Assembly (NCBI GenBank): GCA_035629025.1
Contig: DASPIU010000018.1
Location: 1-64,000 of the forward strand
Length of the DNA stretch: 64,000 nt
Reading direction: 5' to 3'
DNA from: Stenotrophomonas_A sp035629025
GTDB lineage: Bacteria; Pseudomonadota; Gammaproteobacteria; Xanthomonadales; Xanthomonadaceae
Part shown: in pieces, positions 33,650 through 41,873 of the stretch
Layout: each line of letters begins with the position of its first letter
Numbering within the stretch: position 1 is the stretch's first letter
Notes under the pieces: model-generated
Database searches by the model: none
What the model was told of the DNA's origin: nothing
Seen by the model: only the letters and a program-made list of their open reading frames with translations
Translations under genes and position numbers: made by a program

Positions 33650-34921
33650 ATGGCCAAAATCGTAGTCACCGGCGGCAACGCGCTGCACGGCGAAGTCAAC
33701 ATCTCCGGCGCCAAGAACGCCGTCCTGCCCATCCTCTGCGCCACGCTGCTGGCCGACGCGCCGGTGGAAATCACCAACGTGCCGCACCTGCATGACGTGA
33801 TCACCACGGTGAAGCTGCTGGGCGAACTCGGCGCTGGCGTCACCATCGACGAAGGCACGCTGGCGCGCGGCAGTTCGATCACCGTGGACCCGCGCTCGGT
33901 CAACAGCCATGTCGCGCCATACGAGCTGGTCAAGACCATGCGTGCGTCGATTCTGGTGCTGGGCCCGCTGCTGGCGCGCTATGGCGCGGCCGAGGTGTCG
34001 CTGCCCGGCGGCTGCGCGATCGGCTCGCGGCCGGTGGATCAGCACATCAAGGGCCTGCAGGCGCTGGGTGCCGATATCAGTGTCGAGAACGGCTACATCA
34101 AGGCCAGCGCGCAACGCTTGAAGGGCGGCCGCTACGTGTTCGACATGGTCAGCGTGACCGGCACCGAGAACGTGCTGATGGCCGCGGTGCTCGCCGACGG
34201 CACCACGGTGCTGGAAAACGCGGCGATGGAGCCGGAGGTGGTGGACCTGGCCGAGTGCCTGGTCGCACTGGGCGCGAAGATCGAGGGTGCGGGCACGCCG
34301 CGCATCGTGATCGAGGGCGTCGAGCGCCTCGGTGGCGGCCGTCATGCGGTGCTGCCGGACCGCATCGAGACCGGCACGTTCCTGGTGGCGGCGGCGATGA
34401 CCGGTGGCCGCGTGACCGTGCGCCGCGCGCGCCCGCACACGCTGGACGCGGTGCTGGACAAGCTCAAGGAAGCCGGTGCCGAGCTTGATTGCACCGAGGA
34501 CAGCATCACCCTGGACATGAAGGGCAAGCGGCCGCGCGCGGTCAGCCTGACCACGGCGCCTTACCCGGCGTTTCCGACCGACATGCAGGCGCAGTTCATG
34601 GCGCTCAACTGCGTGGCCGACGGGGTGGGCGTGATCAACGAGACGATCTTTGAGAACCGCTTCATGCACGTCAACGAGCTGCTGCGCCTGGGTGCGGACA
34701 TCCAGGTGGAAGGGCATACGGCGATCATCCGCGGCGCGGAGCGGCTGAGTGGCGCGCCGGTGATGGCGACGGACCTGCGGGCTTCGGCGTCGTTGATCCT
34801 GGCGGGGCTGATGGCTGAAGGCGAGACGACGATCGACCGCATCTACCACCTGGACCGGGGGTACGAGAACATCGAGGAGAAGCTGGGGTCGCTGGGCGCG
34901 ATCATCCGGCGCATCGCATGA
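33650..34921 (+). CDS. murA: UDP-N-acetylglucosamine 1-carboxyvinyltransferase MurA
   Basis: First committed enzyme of peptidoglycan synthesis; it adds enolpyruvate from PEP to UDP-GlcNAc. The 423-residue protein keeps the catalytic cysteine (Cys122) in the LPGGCAIGSRPVDQHI loop, so it should be fosfomycin-sensitive by target. Lys23 in GAKNAVLPIL is also present. The ATG at 33,650 is chosen; the upstream in-frame part overlaps the bolA gap. The next gene overlaps its stop by four bases. Confidence 0.97.
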   Translation: MAKIVVTGGNALHGEVNISGAKNAVLPILCATLLADAPVEITNVPHLHDVITTVKLLGELGAGVTIDEGTLARGSSITVDPRSVNSHVAPYELVKTMRASILVLGPLLARYGAAEVSLPGGCAIGSRPVDQHIKGLQALGADISVENGYIKASAQRLKGGRYVFDMVSVTGTENVLMAAVLADGTTVLENAAMEPEVVDLAECLVALGAKIEGAGTPRIVIEGVERLGGGRHAVLPDRIETGTFLVAAAMTGGRVTVRRARPHTLDAVLDKLKEAGAELDCTEDSITLDMKGKRPRAVSLTTAPYPAFPTDMQAQFMALNCVADGVGVINETIFENRFMHVNELLRLGADIQVEGHTAIIRGAERLSGAPVMATDLRASASLILAGLMAEGETTIDRIYHLDRGYENIEEKLGSLGAIIRRIA

Positions 34922-35217
34922 TGCTGCGCGGCCGTTTCACCACGCGGCGCAAGGTGCTGCTGGGGGTGATCCTGTTGATCCTGGCGTGGCTGGCGTGGGC
35001 CGGCTGGGCGGGGATGGCGATCACGCAGGGCGTCGAGTTCAAGGACATGGACTGGGACGGCGATGGCACCGCCACGCGGGCGGAAATCGCGCAGTCGTTC
35101 TACGCGGTGGCGGTGAAGACGACCGTGGATGGGCCGCGCAAGTGCAGCACGTTCTACTGGCGCGGCAGCGGGCAGCAGATCCGGGTGGATTGCCGGACGG
35201 AGTTCAAGAAGGACTGA
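34918..35217 (+). CDS. Membrane-anchored single EF-hand protein
   Basis: A 99-residue protein with one transmembrane helix (about 14-31). It has a canonical 12-residue EF-hand loop at 45-56 (DWDGDGTATRAE: Asp45, Asp47, Asp49, Gly50, Glu56) and two cysteines (76, 92) that could pair in the periplasm. The ATG at 34,918 overlaps the murA stop (ATGATG), so it should be co-translated with murA. The function is unknown; I know of no assigned role for such a protein. Confidence 0.75.
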   Translation: MMLRGRFTTRRKVLLGVILLILAWLAWAGWAGMAITQGVEFKDMDWDGDGTATRAEIAQSFYAVAVKTTVDGPRKCSTFYWRGSGQQIRVDCRTEFKKD

Positions 35218-35270
35218 TTCTGGTTGTTCGTTTGTCGCGCGAAGGGCGGCTGTTTGGTTCTTGCGTGTAG

Positions 35271-35373
35271 CGGCCGGGGGCAGGCCCTTTCGGGACACGC
35301 GGTGAACCCATCCATGGGGCTGCCAGACGCCATCCATGGCGTCTAGCGTCCCGAAAGGGCCTGCCCCCGACCG
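35271..35373. repeat. 105-bp nested palindrome, copy 3
   Basis: Nearly identical to copy 2, with outer arms CGGCCGGGGGCAGGCCCTTT... and its complement, and the inner hairpin AGACGCCAT-CC-ATGGCGTCT. It sits 54 bases past the EF-hand stop and may end transcription from either side. Confidence 0.85.
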
Positions 35374-35425
35374 CCGACAAATCTCCGCGACCGGATGGGA
35401 AACGCGGCGATGCTGCCTGGGGTGG

Positions 35426-35461
35426 CTGTAGGAGCGGCTGTAGGAGCGGCTTCAGCCGCGA
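35426..35461. repeat. REP doublet (GTAGGAGCGGCT repeated)
   Basis: GTAGGAGCGGCT followed directly by GTAGGAGCGGCTTCAGCCGC: one half unit and one complete palindromic unit of the same short REP seen elsewhere in the window. Confidence 0.75.
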
Positions 35462-35501
35462 ACCCTCAGCAAACCATGGCAAACGACAACAGCAGAAACG
35501 A

Positions 35502-35525
35502 AAAGGCCCGCCAATGGCGGGCCTT
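35502..35525 (-). terminator. Intrinsic terminator after DUF3108 gene
   Basis: AAAGGCCCGCC-AT-TGGCGGGCCTTT-type stem-loop (both strands symmetrical), followed on the minus strand by TTTTCGTTTC. It begins 22 bases after the DUF3108 stop at 35,547 and suits termination of that operon; it could also stop plus-strand readthrough. Confidence 0.75.
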
Positions 35526-35546
35526 TCCATTTCGCGCGGAACCGGG

Positions 35547-36233
35547 TCAGCGCAAGGAGCGGATCGTCAAATCCAGCGCATCCTGGCCGCCCTCGCGTTG
35601 CAGCAGGCGCGCCGGCACCGGCAGGCCGGGCACGATCCAGGCGATGAGTTCCTTGTTGCCGTCCACGCGCGAAACCTTCGTGGCCTGTTGCGGCTTGCCG
35701 TTGACGGTGAGGGTTTCCTTGCCCACGACCTGGTAGGTCATCGGCTTGATCCGGCCCTCATCGACCATGCGGTAAGTCAGCGGCTTGCCGGCGGCAAGGT
35801 CGCGGCTGATCGCCAGGTTGATCAGCAGGGCGTCCATGTCGCCGGGCTGCAGTTTCACCGGGCCGCGGCGCTCGGGCTTGATGTCGCCGCTCCACGTGGC
35901 CTGGTTGGTGGTCCAGTCGTACTTGGCCTGCACGTTGCGCTTCTTGACCAGCAGCGCGGAGGCGTCGTTGCTGCTGAGCGGCCGCAGCTGCCCGTTCTTT
36001 TCCTCGAACACCGTGGTCTGGCTGAGCGTGGCCATCGGGTTCTGGATCTGCAGCGAGTAGCGCCATTGATTGTTGCCGGCCGCGGCCAGGGTCATCGTGC
36101 CGTTGGCCTGCACGCCCATGTAGTTGGCCTGGTAATCGGCGGTGAAGGGTTGCAATGCAAGTGCGGGCAGGCTCATCAGCGCCAGTGCGGCGGCGGCGAG
36201 CAGGGCGGTCGGTCGGGCGAGGCGTTTCATCAT
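35547..36233 (-). CDS. DUF3108 secreted protein, copy A
   Basis: A 228-residue protein with a signal peptide ending ALA (about residue 26) and a DUF3108 domain (FTADYQANYMGVQANGTMTL, WSGDIKPERRGPVKL, LLINLAISRDLAAGKPLTYR). It is a periplasmic beta-rich protein of unknown function, possibly lipocalin-like. Two adjacent ATGs serve as start (36,233 and 36,230) behind AAGGAG. It shares one base with the stop of its paralogue upstream (TGATG). Confidence 0.85.
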   Translation of the reverse strand: MMKRLARPTALLAAAALALMSLPALALQPFTADYQANYMGVQANGTMTLAAAGNNQWRYSLQIQNPMATLSQTTVFEEKNGQLRPLSSNDASALLVKKRNVQAKYDWTTNQATWSGDIKPERRGPVKLQPGDMDALLINLAISRDLAAGKPLTYRMVDEGRIKPMTYQVVGKETLTVNGKPQQATKVSRVDGNKELIAWIVPGLPVPARLLQREGGQDALDLTIRSLR

Positions 36234-37048
36234 CACACTCCTTGGTATTCGATCAGGCGCAGGTCGATCTGGTCTTCGCCGTTGTCGCGCTGGAGGATGC
36301 GCACCGGAGTGGGAACTCCGTTGGCGATCCACAGCAGGGTTTCGTTGTCGCCGCCGTTGGTGCGGAACACCTTCAGCGCGTCATAGCTCAGGTCGCCGAC
36401 CTGCACGATCTCGGTGGCATCGGCGGCGCGGTATTCGTAGCGGCGCACGCGGCCGACATCGACATAGCGATAGCCCATCGCCTGGCCCGGGCGCGCGTCG
36501 CGCATCAGCGCCAGGTTGATCAGCAGGGCGCTCTGGTCGCCGCGCTCGAGCGGGATCGGCTGGCGGCGTTCCTTTTTCAGGTCGCCATCCCATTGCGCGG
36601 TGCCGGCCTTCCAGTCATACACGCCGGTGACCTTCTTGCCGAAGAACACGGCTTTTTTCACCGTGCTCTGGGTCAGCGGCACATAAGTGCCGTCCTCCAC
36701 GTCGAACACCGTGCTCTGTTCCAGGTTCAGGCCGAGGATGCTGGCGAAGCCCTTGCGTCCGCGCACGGCCATGTCCACGCGCCACTGGTTGCCGCCGATG
36801 TGGGTCACCTGCAAGGTGGCGTCGCCGGCTTCCTTGCCCTTGTAGAACGCCTGGTAGGTGGCGACGAAGGGTTCCAGCGGCGGTGCGCTCCATTCGGGTT
36901 GCGGCAGGGCGATCGGGCTCGGCGCCGGAGTGGCGGGCGCCGATGGCGGCGCGGCGGGTTCCGACGTCTGCGTGGACGCCTCCTGCGCCAGGCCCGGGGC
37001 GATGGGCCAGCACAGCAAGGCCAACAGGGCGAAGCGGGGGAAGGTCAT
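36233..37048 (-). CDS. DUF3108 secreted protein, copy B
   Basis: A 271-residue paralogue of copy A with a signal peptide (cleavage near GLAQ-EA, residue 22), then an Ala/Pro-rich linker (about residues 25-50) not found in copy A, and the DUF3108 domain (FVATYQAFYKGKEAGDATLQ, WDGDLKKERRQPIPL, LLINLALMRDARPGQAMGYR). The ATG at 37,048 is used; an in-frame GTG lies two codons upstream. Tandem duplication followed by divergence is the simplest reading. Function unknown. Confidence 0.85.
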   Translation of the reverse strand: MTFPRFALLALLCWPIAPGLAQEASTQTSEPAAPPSAPATPAPSPIALPQPEWSAPPLEPFVATYQAFYKGKEAGDATLQVTHIGGNQWRVDMAVRGRKGFASILGLNLEQSTVFDVEDGTYVPLTQSTVKKAVFFGKKVTGVYDWKAGTAQWDGDLKKERRQPIPLERGDQSALLINLALMRDARPGQAMGYRYVDVGRVRRYEYRAADATEIVQVGDLSYDALKVFRTNGGDNETLLWIANGVPTPVRILQRDNGEDQIDLRLIEYQGV

Positions 37049-37092
37049 GCGCACGGGGCTGGGGTGGGGGTGTCAGGATGACGGTAGCAAGG

Positions 37093-37776
37093 TCATGGCC
37101 GTGTGTCCGGCGCAGCCTGCAGGCGTTGCGCCGAATCTAGTTGCAGGGGTGTAAACAGGCACTGACCGTCCACGAACAGCTGGCCCTGGCGTTCATCTAC
37201 ACGGCCGCTGGCGAGCAGGGCCAGGCTGGCGATCAGCAACGGGTGCTCGCGTGCCAGCACGCGTTCGGCCAGGCGCGTGGCATCGTCATCGGGCAGCACC
37301 GGCACCCGGGCCTGGGCCAGGACAGCGCCGGCATCGAGCTCGGGAATGACGAAATGCACACTGGCGCCGTGCTCGGTATCGCCGGCCTCGATCGCGCGCG
37401 CGTGGGTGTGCAGCCCGCGGTGGCGCGGCAGCAGTGAGGGATGGATGTTGACCAGGCGGCCCTCGAAGCGGCGCACGAAGCGCTCGCCGAGGATGCGCAT
37501 GTAGCCGGCGCAGACGATCCAGTCCGGCGCGCAGGTGGCCAGGGCGTCACCGAGCGCGGTATCGAAGGCTTCGCGGTCGGCAAAGTCGCGCGGGCTGGCG
37601 GACCAGCGCAGCGACTTGTCCACCTTGCGGAGCGCGGCCGCGCTGGGCTTGTCGGAAAACACCCCGACCACTTCGGCCCGCAAGGTGCCCGCGGCGATGG
37701 CATCGAGGATCGCCTGCAGGTTGCTGCCGCGCCCGGAAGCGAGCACGGCGATGCGCGCGAGCGGGGCGGTGCTCAT
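37093..37776 (-). CDS. purN: Phosphoribosylglycinamide formyltransferase PurN
   Basis: Transfers a formyl group from 10-formyl-THF to GAR in purine synthesis. The 227-residue protein has IAVLASGRGSNLQAILDAI, catalytic Asn/His in VNIHPSLLPRHRGLHTHARAIEAGD, and HFVIPELDAGAVLAQ. The ATG at 37,776 overlaps the DUF2238 stop by four bases. purM lies further upstream on the same strand, so this is a purM-DUF2238-purN unit instead of the usual adjacent purMN. Confidence 0.95.
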   Translation of the reverse strand: MSTAPLARIAVLASGRGSNLQAILDAIAAGTLRAEVVGVFSDKPSAAALRKVDKSLRWSASPRDFADREAFDTALGDALATCAPDWIVCAGYMRILGERFVRRFEGRLVNIHPSLLPRHRGLHTHARAIEAGDTEHGASVHFVIPELDAGAVLAQARVPVLPDDDATRLAERVLAREHPLLIASLALLASGRVDERQGQLFVDGQCLFTPLQLDSAQRLQAAPDTRP

Positions 37777-38381
37777 GAACGTTGCAGCCGGGTGGCCGGC
37801 CAGGTGAGCACGCTGCCCACGGTCGCCAGCAGCATGTCGGCATGGGCGTCCCAGATGTCGCCCTGCTGGCCGTTGTAGGCTTCGGCCGCTTCCGGCGAGA
37901 GCGCCAGGGCGATCGCCCATTCCAGCCATTCGTACACCAGGCTGCTGCACATCACCGCCATCACCGCGAGCACGAAGGCCTGGCGCGGCGACAGCGCCGG
38001 CCACCACCGGCGCGCCAGCTGCACCAGCGCGGGCGTGAAGCACAGGCCGTACATCAGGTGGATCAGGCGGTCGAAGTGATTGCGCTGCCAGCCGAACGCC
38101 TGACCCGGCGACCAGCCGAACAGGGCCTGGCTCCATTGTTCGTAAGGCACATTGGAATACAGCCAGCGCGCGCCGATGCAGTGCAGGGCGATGAAGCCGC
38201 AGATCGCGATGAAACTCCCATTGCCCAGCGGCCAGCGCCGGTCGACCCAGTACAGCGCCACCAGGCCGACCACGGTCAGCGAACTGTGCAATGCCTGCTC
38301 GACCGGCCACGGCGGCTGAATCCAGCTGGCGGCAAAGACCGCCAGCACCGCCGCCAATGCGGCCCGCTTCGCCGGAGTCAT
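37773..38381 (-). CDS. DUF2238 membrane protein (YjdF-like)
   Basis: A 202-residue inner-membrane protein with about six helices and the DUF2238 motifs RNHFDRLIHLMYGLCF, SSLVYEWLEW and QGDIWDAHADMLLATVGS. The function is unknown. It is inserted between purM and purN, overlapping purN by four bases and starting 13 bases after purM ends. Confidence 0.88.
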   Translation of the reverse strand: MTPAKRAALAAVLAVFAASWIQPPWPVEQALHSSLTVVGLVALYWVDRRWPLGNGSFIAICGFIALHCIGARWLYSNVPYEQWSQALFGWSPGQAFGWQRNHFDRLIHLMYGLCFTPALVQLARRWWPALSPRQAFVLAVMAVMCSSLVYEWLEWAIALALSPEAAEAYNGQQGDIWDAHADMLLATVGSVLTWPATRLQRS

Positions 38382-38394
38382 GGGCCGGGCCGGA

Positions 38395-39465
38395 TCAGCC
38401 GATGCGGACGCGTTCGCCGTCGCCGGCGCTGACCACTTCGCCGATGCGCCAGTGCTGCAGGCCCTGCGCGTCGATGGCCTGTTCCAGCGCGGCGGCCTGC
38501 GCCGGATCGGCGACCAGCACGAAGCCGACGCCGCAGTTGAAGGTGCGCCACATTTCGCTGTCGGCCACCGCGCCTTCGCGCTGCAGCCACTGGAACACCG
38601 GCGGCAGCGGCCAGCTGCCGGCACGGATGTCCAGGCCCAGGCCTTCGGGAATGACGCGGATGATGTTCTCGGTCAGCCCGCCGCCAGTGACGTGGGCCAT
38701 GCCGTGGATGGCGGCGCCGTGCGACGCCAGCAGTGCCAGCACCGGCTTGACGTACAGGGCGGTGGGCGCCATCAGCGCATCGATCAGGCGGGTGCCATCT
38801 TCCAGCACGTGCTCGGCCGGCGCACCAGCGCGCTCGTAGATGCGCCGCACCAGCGAGTAGCCATTGGAATGCGGGCCGCTGGAGGCGATGCCGATCAGCA
38901 CATCGCCGGCGCGCACGCCGGCGCCGTCCAGCAGCTGGGATTTCTCCACCGCCGCCACGCAGAAGCCGGCCAGGTCGTACTCGCCCGGCGGGTACATGTC
39001 GGGCATCTCGGCGGTTTCGCCGCCGATCAGCGCGCAGCCGGACAGTTCGCAGCCACGCGCGATGCCGCCCACCACGGCGGCGGCGGTGTCGATGTCGAGC
39101 TTGCCGGTGGCGAAGTAGTCGAGGAAGAACAGCGGCTCGGCGCCCTGCACGAGCACGTCGTTGACGCACATGGCGACCAGGTCGATGCCGATGGTGTCGT
39201 GCCGGCCGAGCTGCTGGGCCAGCTTGAGCTTGGTGCCGACACCGTCGGTGCCGGACACCAGCACCGGCTCCTTGTACTTGCCCGACAGGTCGAACAGGGC
39301 GCCAAAACCGCCCAGCCCGCCCATCACTTCCGGCCGGAAGCTGCGCTTGACCAGCGGTTTGATCCGTTCGACCAGGGCGTTGCCGGCATCGATGTCGACC
39401 CCTGCGTCACGGTAGGTCAGCGGCTGGGAAGCAGAGGCGTCGTTGCTGGGCACGGGGCTGGTCAC
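38395..39465 (-). CDS. purM: Phosphoribosylformylglycinamidine cyclo-ligase PurM
   Basis: ATP-dependent AIR synthetase of purine biosynthesis. The 356-residue protein has LTYRDAGVDIDAGNALVERI, the SGTDGVGTKLKLAQ nucleotide loop, GGETAEMPDMY and HVTGGGLTENI. No suitable ATG exists; GTG at 39,465 (V/M-TSPVPSND) best matches the family, with TTG at 39,549 and GTG at 39,453 as alternatives. It diverges from the DUF2066 gene. Confidence 0.95.
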   Translation of the reverse strand: MTSPVPSNDASASQPLTYRDAGVDIDAGNALVERIKPLVKRSFRPEVMGGLGGFGALFDLSGKYKEPVLVSGTDGVGTKLKLAQQLGRHDTIGIDLVAMCVNDVLVQGAEPLFFLDYFATGKLDIDTAAAVVGGIARGCELSGCALIGGETAEMPDMYPPGEYDLAGFCVAAVEKSQLLDGAGVRAGDVLIGIASSGPHSNGYSLVRRIYERAGAPAEHVLEDGTRLIDALMAPTALYVKPVLALLASHGAAIHGMAHVTGGGLTENIIRVIPEGLGLDIRAGSWPLPPVFQWLQREGAVADSEMWRTFNCGVGFVLVADPAQAAALEQAIDAQGLQHWRIGEVVSAGDGERVRIG

Positions 39466-39582
39466 GGGCGGGGAGGCTTGGGCGGCAAGGCCGTCGATTT
39501 TAGCAGCCGGCGTCGCGGCGTTGGCGCGCGGCGGCCATTCGGGCAACAATTCGCCTGGATGAAGCCCGTAACGGAACCCGCG

Positions 39583-40701
39583 ATGCGCCGCAGTCTTGCC
39601 CTACTTCTGTCCCTGGCCAGCTGCGTCCTGGCCGGCGCACTGGCCCCGGCCGTGGCCTTCGCACAAGCCGACCTGCGTACCGAGGGCGATGTCGCCAAGG
39701 CGCAGGGCACCTACGAAGCCGAAGTGCCGGTGAACAGCCAGGGCGAGGGCGACCGCGCCGGCGCCCTGGCGCGCGCGCTGGGCAGCGTGCTGGCCAAGCT
39801 CTCCGGCGACCGCAGCGTGATGAGCCGCCCCGGCGTGGGCCAGGCCCTGCGCAATGCCGGCGACTACGTTGACCATTACGACTACCGCCAGGACCAGGGC
39901 ACCTCGCCCAGCGGCGCGCCCACCTTCCGCACCATGCTGGTCGCGCGCTTCCGCCAGGACGATGTCGATGGCCTGGTCGCCGCGCTGGGCCTGCCGGTGT
40001 GGCCGCAGCCGCGCCCCAAGCCGGTGCTGTGGCTGGCCATTGACGATGGCAGCGGCCCGCGCCTGGTTGGCGTGGCGCAGTCCAATGCCGCGCGCAGCGT
40101 GCTCGACCGCGCGGTCGAACGCGGCTTCCGCCTTGGCCTGCCGGGCGGCAATGCCGCCGAACAAGCCCTGGTCGGCGCGATCTGGCGCCAGGACACCGGT
40201 GCCGTGGCCCGCGCCTCCTCGCGCTACAGCCCGCCGATGCAGCTGGTCGGCAAGCTCTACCGCGCCGCGAGTGGCGGCTGGACCGCGGACTGGATCTTCA
40301 TCGACGACGGCAAGGTGCTGGCGAACTGGAGCACCACCGACGCCGACGCGCGCCGCGCCATGGCCAGCGGTGCCGACGGCGCGGCCGATGCGCTGGTCAA
40401 GCGCTACGCCAAGAAGGTGGACAGCGGCGTGCCCGGCACCTACCGCGCGGTGATCACCGGCCTGCGCAGCGCCGACGATTACCTGCGCGTGTCCGCGGCC
40501 CTGCAGAACGTGTCGGTGGTGCGCGCGATGCGCCCGGTCAGCGCCGCTGGCGACCGCCTGGAGCTGGACCTGGATCTGCTGACCGGCCCATCGGGCCTGA
40601 ACCGCATGCTGGGCAGCGACAGCCCGATCGAACCGGTCTCCATGCCCACCGACGGCCCGGTACAGCTGGAAGGCGAGCGCATGGAGTACCGCGTCAAATG
40701 A
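39583..40701 (+). CDS. DUF2066 secreted protein
   Basis: A 372-residue periplasmic protein with a signal peptide (MRRSLALLLSLASCVLAGAL...AFAQA, about 29 residues). Its DUF2066 domain shows RAGALARALGSVLAKLSGD, the VARFRQDDVDGLVAALGLPVW segment and a conserved WLAIDDG. The function is unknown. The ATG at 39,583 places the signal peptide at the N-terminus; an ATG at 39,559 would add eight residues. It overlaps the next gene by four bases, giving the common DUF2066-AI-2E-hda order. Confidence 0.85.
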   Translation: MRRSLALLLSLASCVLAGALAPAVAFAQADLRTEGDVAKAQGTYEAEVPVNSQGEGDRAGALARALGSVLAKLSGDRSVMSRPGVGQALRNAGDYVDHYDYRQDQGTSPSGAPTFRTMLVARFRQDDVDGLVAALGLPVWPQPRPKPVLWLAIDDGSGPRLVGVAQSNAARSVLDRAVERGFRLGLPGGNAAEQALVGAIWRQDTGAVARASSRYSPPMQLVGKLYRAASGGWTADWIFIDDGKVLANWSTTDADARRAMASGADGAADALVKRYAKKVDSGVPGTYRAVITGLRSADDYLRVSAALQNVSVVRAMRPVSAAGDRLELDLDLLTGPSGLNRMLGSDSPIEPVSMPTDGPVQLEGERMEYRVK

Positions 40702-41873
40702 ACCTGAGCCCCGAGGCGGAAATCGCGCTGTTCCTGCGCCGGCTCAAATGGGCCGCGGTGGTCGTGGCCGCGCTGTGGCTGACCTGGCTGCTGGCGCCGG
40801 TGCTGACCCCGTTCGTGCTGGCCTTGCTGCTGGCCTGGCTCGGCGACCCGCTGGTGGATCGCATCGAGCGCGCCGGGCGTTCGCGCAATGTCGCCGTCAC
40901 CCTGGTGTTCGTGTTGATGGTGCTGCTGGTGGTGCTGGCGCTGATGATCCTGGTGCCAATGATCGAGCGACAGATCGTCACCCTGATCAACGCGCTGCCG
41001 CAGATGCGCGACTGGTTCATCGGCACCGCGGTGCCGTGGATAGAGCACAAGACCGGCCTGGAGCTGATGAACTGGCTGGACCCGGAGCGGCTGATCGACT
41101 GGATCCGCAGCCATTGGGACCAGGCTGGCGGCGTGGCCAGGACCTTCTTCGGCTATCTGTCGCGCTCGGGCTTTGCGATGGTGACCTGGGTGTTGAACAT
41201 CGTGCTGCTGCCGATCCTGACGTTCTACTTCCTGCGTGACTGGGACAAGCTGGTCGAGCGCGTGGCCGCGGTGATCCCGCGCAAGTACATCGGCACCGTG
41301 AGCAGCCTGGCGCTGGAATCCAACGACGTGCTGGGCGCCTTCATCCGCGGCCAGTTCCTGGTGATGCTCGCCCTGGGCCTGATCTACGCCGCCGGCCTGA
41401 CCCTGGTCGGGTTGAAGCTGGGCCTGCTGATCGGCCTGATTGCCGGGCTGATCAGCTTCATTCCCTATCTGGGCGCCACCACCGGCGTGGTGCTGGCGGT
41501 AGTGGCCGCGCTGGTGCAGGCGCAGGGCTTTGACCTGCAGCTGCTGGTGCTGGTCGGCGTGGTGTTCACCGTGGGCCAGCTGATGGAGAGCTATGTGCTC
41601 ACTCCGCGCATCGTCGGCGACAAGATCGGCCTGCATCCGGTGGCGGTGATCTTCGCGGTGATGGCCGGTGGTCAGTTGTTCGGCTTCCTCGGCATGCTGC
41701 TGGCGCTGCCGGTGGCGGCGGTGGCCAACGTGCTGCTGCACTACGCGCACGCGCGCTATACCCAGAGCGAGCTGTATGCGGGCGAGCGCGGGCCGGAGAT
41801 CGTGTTGGCCTCGGCCACGACCACGACCGAGACGGTGATCATCGAAGTGCCGAAGGACCCGGGATCGCCGTGA
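40698..41873 (+). CDS. AI-2E family transporter (PerM-like)
   Basis: A 391-residue inner-membrane protein of the AI-2 exporter (UPF0118/PerM) family with about eight helices. LTPFVLALLLAWLGDPLVDRIE lies at the start; a large cytoplasmic helical region and IGLIAGLISFIPYLGATTGVV, QLMESYVLTPRIVGDKIGLHP follow. Family members export autoinducer-2 or exchange Na+/H+; the true substrate here is unknown. It overlaps both neighbours by four bases. Confidence 0.9.
   Translation: MNLSPEAEIALFLRRLKWAAVVVAALWLTWLLAPVLTPFVLALLLAWLGDPLVDRIERAGRSRNVAVTLVFVLMVLLVVLALMILVPMIERQIVTLINALPQMRDWFIGTAVPWIEHKTGLELMNWLDPERLIDWIRSHWDQAGGVARTFFGYLSRSGFAMVTWVLNIVLLPILTFYFLRDWDKLVERVAAVIPRKYIGTVSSLALESNDVLGAFIRGQFLVMLALGLIYAAGLTLVGLKLGLLIGLIAGLISFIPYLGATTGVVLAVVAALVQAQGFDLQLLVLVGVVFTVGQLMESYVLTPRIVGDKIGLHPVAVIFAVMAGGQLFGFLGMLLALPVAAVANVLLHYAHARYTQSELYAGERGPEIVLASATTTTETVIIEVPKDPGSP

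Larger units (their letters stand above)
35218..35546. other. Gene-free convergent interval (repeats and terminator)
   Basis: Between the EF-hand gene and the convergent DUF3108 gene lie palindrome copy 3, a REP doublet at 35,426-35,461 and an intrinsic terminator. No coding region is supported. Confidence 0.8.

Noticed and set aside
39466..39549. TTG start at 39,549 for purM, giving 384 residues
   Set aside because: The extra N-terminal residues (Ala/Pro-rich) do not match the family and would overlap the DUF2066 promoter region; GTG at 39,465 gives a normal length.
38380..39558. Upstream extension of the DUF2066 frame (to 773 codons)
   Set aside because: It is antisense to purM, and the signal peptide at 39,583 sets the true start.
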